Source: an uncultured Clostridia bacterium (GTDB taxonomy: Bacteria > Bacillota > Clostridia > Oscillospirales > Acutalibacteraceae). Taken from it: 7,045 bases of DNA. Below are positions 5,220 to 7,045 of this stretch, in pieces; within the stretch, counting starts at the first letter, position 1; each line of letters starts with the position of its first letter. The notes beneath the pieces were generated by a model, which ran no database searches, was not told where the DNA came from, and saw only the letters and a program-made list of their open reading frames with translations. A program made the translations under genes and the position numbers. The DNA lies in the NCBI GenBank assembly GCA_937912045.1, contig CALDPI010000074.1, forward strand, positions 1 to 7,045. The letters are read 5' to 3'.

Positions 5220-5942
5220 TTATTTCAAAAGTTCTTTTACAACCTTCGGGAAATCCAGATAATTGTCAATGGTGATATAGGGGAAATCCGAAACGTAAAC
5301 CGATTCGTCATTGCCGCCAAGACCATAATCGTCACCGATGTACACAACCTCGTCGTGAGAAAGACCGTTTTCCTTGCAGTAGAGGTCGAGTGCGTAATAT
5401 TTGTTATACGGCTTCGGCGCCATATCAAAGGACGACGAGCCGCCGACAAATACGCAGTAATCGCTGAACTCATTTACAACCTCGTCATAAATTTTGCGGC
5501 GCTTTTTTCTGTCGGGGTCAAAGGCCAGCTTGTCCTCCTGCTTTGCTTTCGTACCCAAAATGGGGAAGGTGATGCAACCCGACGGATGATACTCAACGTT
5601 TTCACCTGCAAATTCGGTAAAGCCGTATTTTTCTCGCAGCATTGTAACCTTTGCATCAATCAAAGCCCTGTCGCAATCGCAAACGATATCTCTTTTAATA
5701 TCAATGCCCTTGCTGTCGGGGTTGTAAACACCGTACTGCATACCGTAGTTTCCAATAACGTCAATGGGGAACTGCTCTAATTGATTGAAAATGCGCATAA
5801 CCTGTCCTGCGCCGACCATCAAAAGCTTGTAATCCTTTGAAAGACGTGTCAAAATTTCGCGGTGCTCGGCAGATAGCGGAGTTTTGTGCTGTGTCAGCGT
5901 GCCGTCCAGGTCCATTGCAATAACCTTAATTCTGCTATACAT
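5220..5942 (-). CDS. HAD-IIB family hydrolase (phosphomannomutase/sugar-phosphatase-like)
   Basis: A 240-residue cytoplasmic HAD-superfamily protein, full length for subfamily IIB. Motif I is MDLDGTL (10-16; nucleophile D11, acid D13). The motif III lysine is in YNKYYALD (K181). Motif IV is IGDDYGLGGND (202-212; D204, D205, D212). The FVGGSSSFDMAP stretch (165-176) and NYGMQYG (65-71) recall the cap-proximal parts of eukaryotic-type phosphomannomutases and related phosphatases. Motif II lies in MVGAGQ (42-47), where the usual Ser/Thr is not evident. The substrate is unknown, most likely a small phosphorylated sugar or polyol. ATG 5942-5940 overlaps the end of the upstream dehydrogenase gene by 8 nt, with GGAGG 8 nt before it, so the two are translationally coupled. 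Confidence 0.85.
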   Translation of the reverse strand: MYSRIKVIAMDLDGTLTQHKTPLSAEHREILTRLSKDYKLLMVGAGQVMRIFNQLEQFPIDVIGNYGMQYGVYNPDSKGIDIKRDIVCDCDRALIDAKVTMLREKYGFTEFAGENVEYHPSGCITFPILGTKAKQEDKLAFDPDRKKRRKIYDEVVNEFSDYCVFVGGSSSFDMAPKPYNKYYALDLYCKENGLSHDEVVYIGDDYGLGGNDESVYVSDFPYITIDNYLDFPKVVKELLK

Positions 5943-7045
5943 TTTTCTTGCCTCCGTAAAAATCGTAGTTTATCCAAAGCACCGTGTATCTGTCCTTTAA
6001 ATCCTTGGCGTAAAGCACGGCGTTTTCAATTTTTTCTTTGCCGTAAAGTGCATAAAAGTCATCCATGCTGAGCCCAACAAGCGCCAGCATTTTTTTAATT
6101 TCGGCAGACGACGGCATCTCGGCCAGAATCGCTCTGATTTCGGCTTCCTTTTCGAGATATAGAGCCGAGCGGTCGTTTGCATAGTTGCCAACCTTTTTCT
6201 GCAGTGCAAGACAGCCCTCGGCCACGCCCTTGTAAACCGCATTAATTTCTTTACAGAGCTCTGTATCGGTTGCTCTGTAAATCTTTTTTGGGAATGTGCC
6301 ATTCAAGATTTTTTCACGCACCTCGGCCGTGATGACGGTGGAAAAGGCAACGTCAATTCCGTGGGGGAAATACTCTCTGTTTTCAACAATGCCCGTAATC
6401 TCAAAGAAGTGAGAAAGATGGTGCTCACTGCCCGATGCAGGACGGGAGGAGCCTGCAAAGCTCATCAAAATGCCGATGATGACAAGTGCCTCCATAACGG
6501 CCTTAACGCTTTCTTCATTGCGCGACAGCAGGCCGTCTGCTAACTTTAGGGTGCGCTCAATCTGCTGATAGGTGAGGTCATAAATGTAGGGGCAGAAATA
6601 TTCATCATTAATAAGGTGACTCAGCTTCCAGTCGTTAAGTGCCGAAAATTTGCCTATAATGTCGCCATAGCCCGCCTTGAGCATTTCCATTGGGGCTGCG
6701 GCCAAAACCTCTGTGTCACCAACAATAGCAAGCGGAAGACCGGCAGGATAGGTCACCTTCATTCCGCCCGTTATCATAGCCGCACCGTTAGAGGCATAAC
6801 CGTCCATAGAGGGCGCAGTCGCAACAATAACATACGGTACTTTGGACTCAAAGGATACGTATTTACAAAGGTCCTGTATAACGCCCGAGCCAATGCCGAC
6901 AATCAGGTCAATGCCAGAGAGTGCATCGGTGACCGCCGCGATAGCCTCCTCGTTGGGTACGAGAATGCTCTTGCCAAAGAGCACCTTCCTTGCAACCTTG
7001 TCACCAAGCGCCGCCACGGTTTTACTTCCTGCCGCACCAAAGGTG
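5935..7045 (-). CDS. egsA: sn-Glycerol-1-phosphate dehydrogenase, 5' end outside window
   Basis: The frame is open to the window edge (369 residues seen; bacterial members have about 400, so a short N-terminal part is missing). GTG at 7017 is not the start, because the sequence before it (TFGAAGSKT) fits the family. The enzyme interconverts dihydroxyacetone phosphate and sn-glycerol 1-phosphate with NAD(P)H and a divalent metal; EgsA/AraM in Bacillus and G1PDH in archaea are relatives. Counting from the valine at 7017: GIGSGVIQDL (41-50) is the nucleotide-binding loop; TAPSMDGYAS (67-76) is a family signature; AGYGDIIGKFSALNDW (115-130) holds the metal ligand Asp (119); SRPASGSEHHLSH (191-203) and HGIDV (219-223) hold the two metal-ligand His. 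The stop (5937-5935) overlaps the HAD start. Glycerol-1-phosphate can feed prenylglyceryl phosphate synthesis; its destination here is unknown. Confidence 0.9.
   Translation of the reverse strand, partial: TFGAAGSKTVAALGDKVARKVLFGKSILVPNEEAIAAVTDALSGIDLIVGIGSGVIQDLCKYVSFESKVPYVIVATAPSMDGYASNGAAMITGGMKVTYPAGLPLAIVGDTEVLAAAPMEMLKAGYGDIIGKFSALNDWKLSHLINDEYFCPYIYDLTYQQIERTLKLADGLLSRNEESVKAVMEALVIIGILMSFAGSSRPASGSEHHLSHFFEITGIVENREYFPHGIDVAFSTVITAEVREKILNGTFPKKIYRATDTELCKEINAVYKGVAEGCLALQKKVGNYANDRSALYLEKEAEIRAILAEMPSSAEIKKMLALVGLSMDDFYALYGKEKIENAVLYAKDLKDRYTVLWINYDFYGGKKNV
5951..5955 (-). promoter_or_regulatory. Ribosome binding site of the HAD gene
   Basis: On the minus strand GGAGG lies 8 nt upstream of ATG 5942, inside the last codons of the dehydrogenase gene. 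It confirms the overlapping start. Confidence 0.75.

Noticed and set aside
5193..5780. 195-codon plus-strand frame
   Set aside because: It begins inside the terminator hairpin and lies antisense to the HAD gene, which has all its motifs; no ribosome site and no recognisable domain.
7015..7017. GTG as the start of the glycerol-1-phosphate dehydrogenase
   Set aside because: The frame stays open to the window edge, the preceding residues fit the family, and most of the N-terminal part would otherwise be missing.

Overview
The window looks like a piece of a low-to-moderate GC anaerobic Bacillota chromosome, most likely a gut Clostridia member (Oscillospirales-like). This is inferred from an FprA-type flavoprotein, AGGAGG-like ribosome binding sites, A/T-flanked hairpin terminators and a SipW/DUF5305 surface-protein locus. 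No mobile element, tRNA, rRNA or CRISPR array is visible.

Layout. Positions 1-1220 (+): the 3' end of an FprA-family A-type flavoprotein gene, then cysK (cysteine synthase) 3 nt later, closed by a strong intrinsic terminator. Positions 1236-5218 (+): a four-gene unit with its own promoter (TTGCTT-17-TATAAT) and terminator. It encodes a 173-aa secreted TasA/camelysin-like protein, a SipW-type (Ser-His) signal peptidase fused to a large N-terminal membrane domain, a two-pass DUF5305-type membrane protein, and a 328-aa second secreted protein. Positions 5220-7045 (-), convergent and sharing a bidirectional terminator: a HAD-IIB phosphatase-like gene and, upstream of it and overlapping by 8 nt, an sn-glycerol-1-phosphate dehydrogenase whose 5' end lies beyond the window.

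How the genes fit together. The middle operon reads as a self-contained 'substrates plus dedicated processing peptidase' cassette. The two exported proteins share an almost identical segment around the predicted cleavage site (YA-x-VTD-x-L-x-IQG-xx-NV), and the same 12-nt translation leader precedes both genes. The peptidase has the SipW-type residues in the right spacing (S276, H314, D333). By analogy with tapA-sipW-tasA of Bacillus, the products are probably an extracellular fibre or surface layer, but that role is inference. The membrane extension of the peptidase, the DUF5305 partner and the C-terminal domain of the second substrate are the least understood parts and the most interesting content here. 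The flanking operons are metabolic (O2/NO detoxification and cysteine synthesis; glycerol-1-phosphate formation plus a phosphatase) and have no evident link with the cassette.
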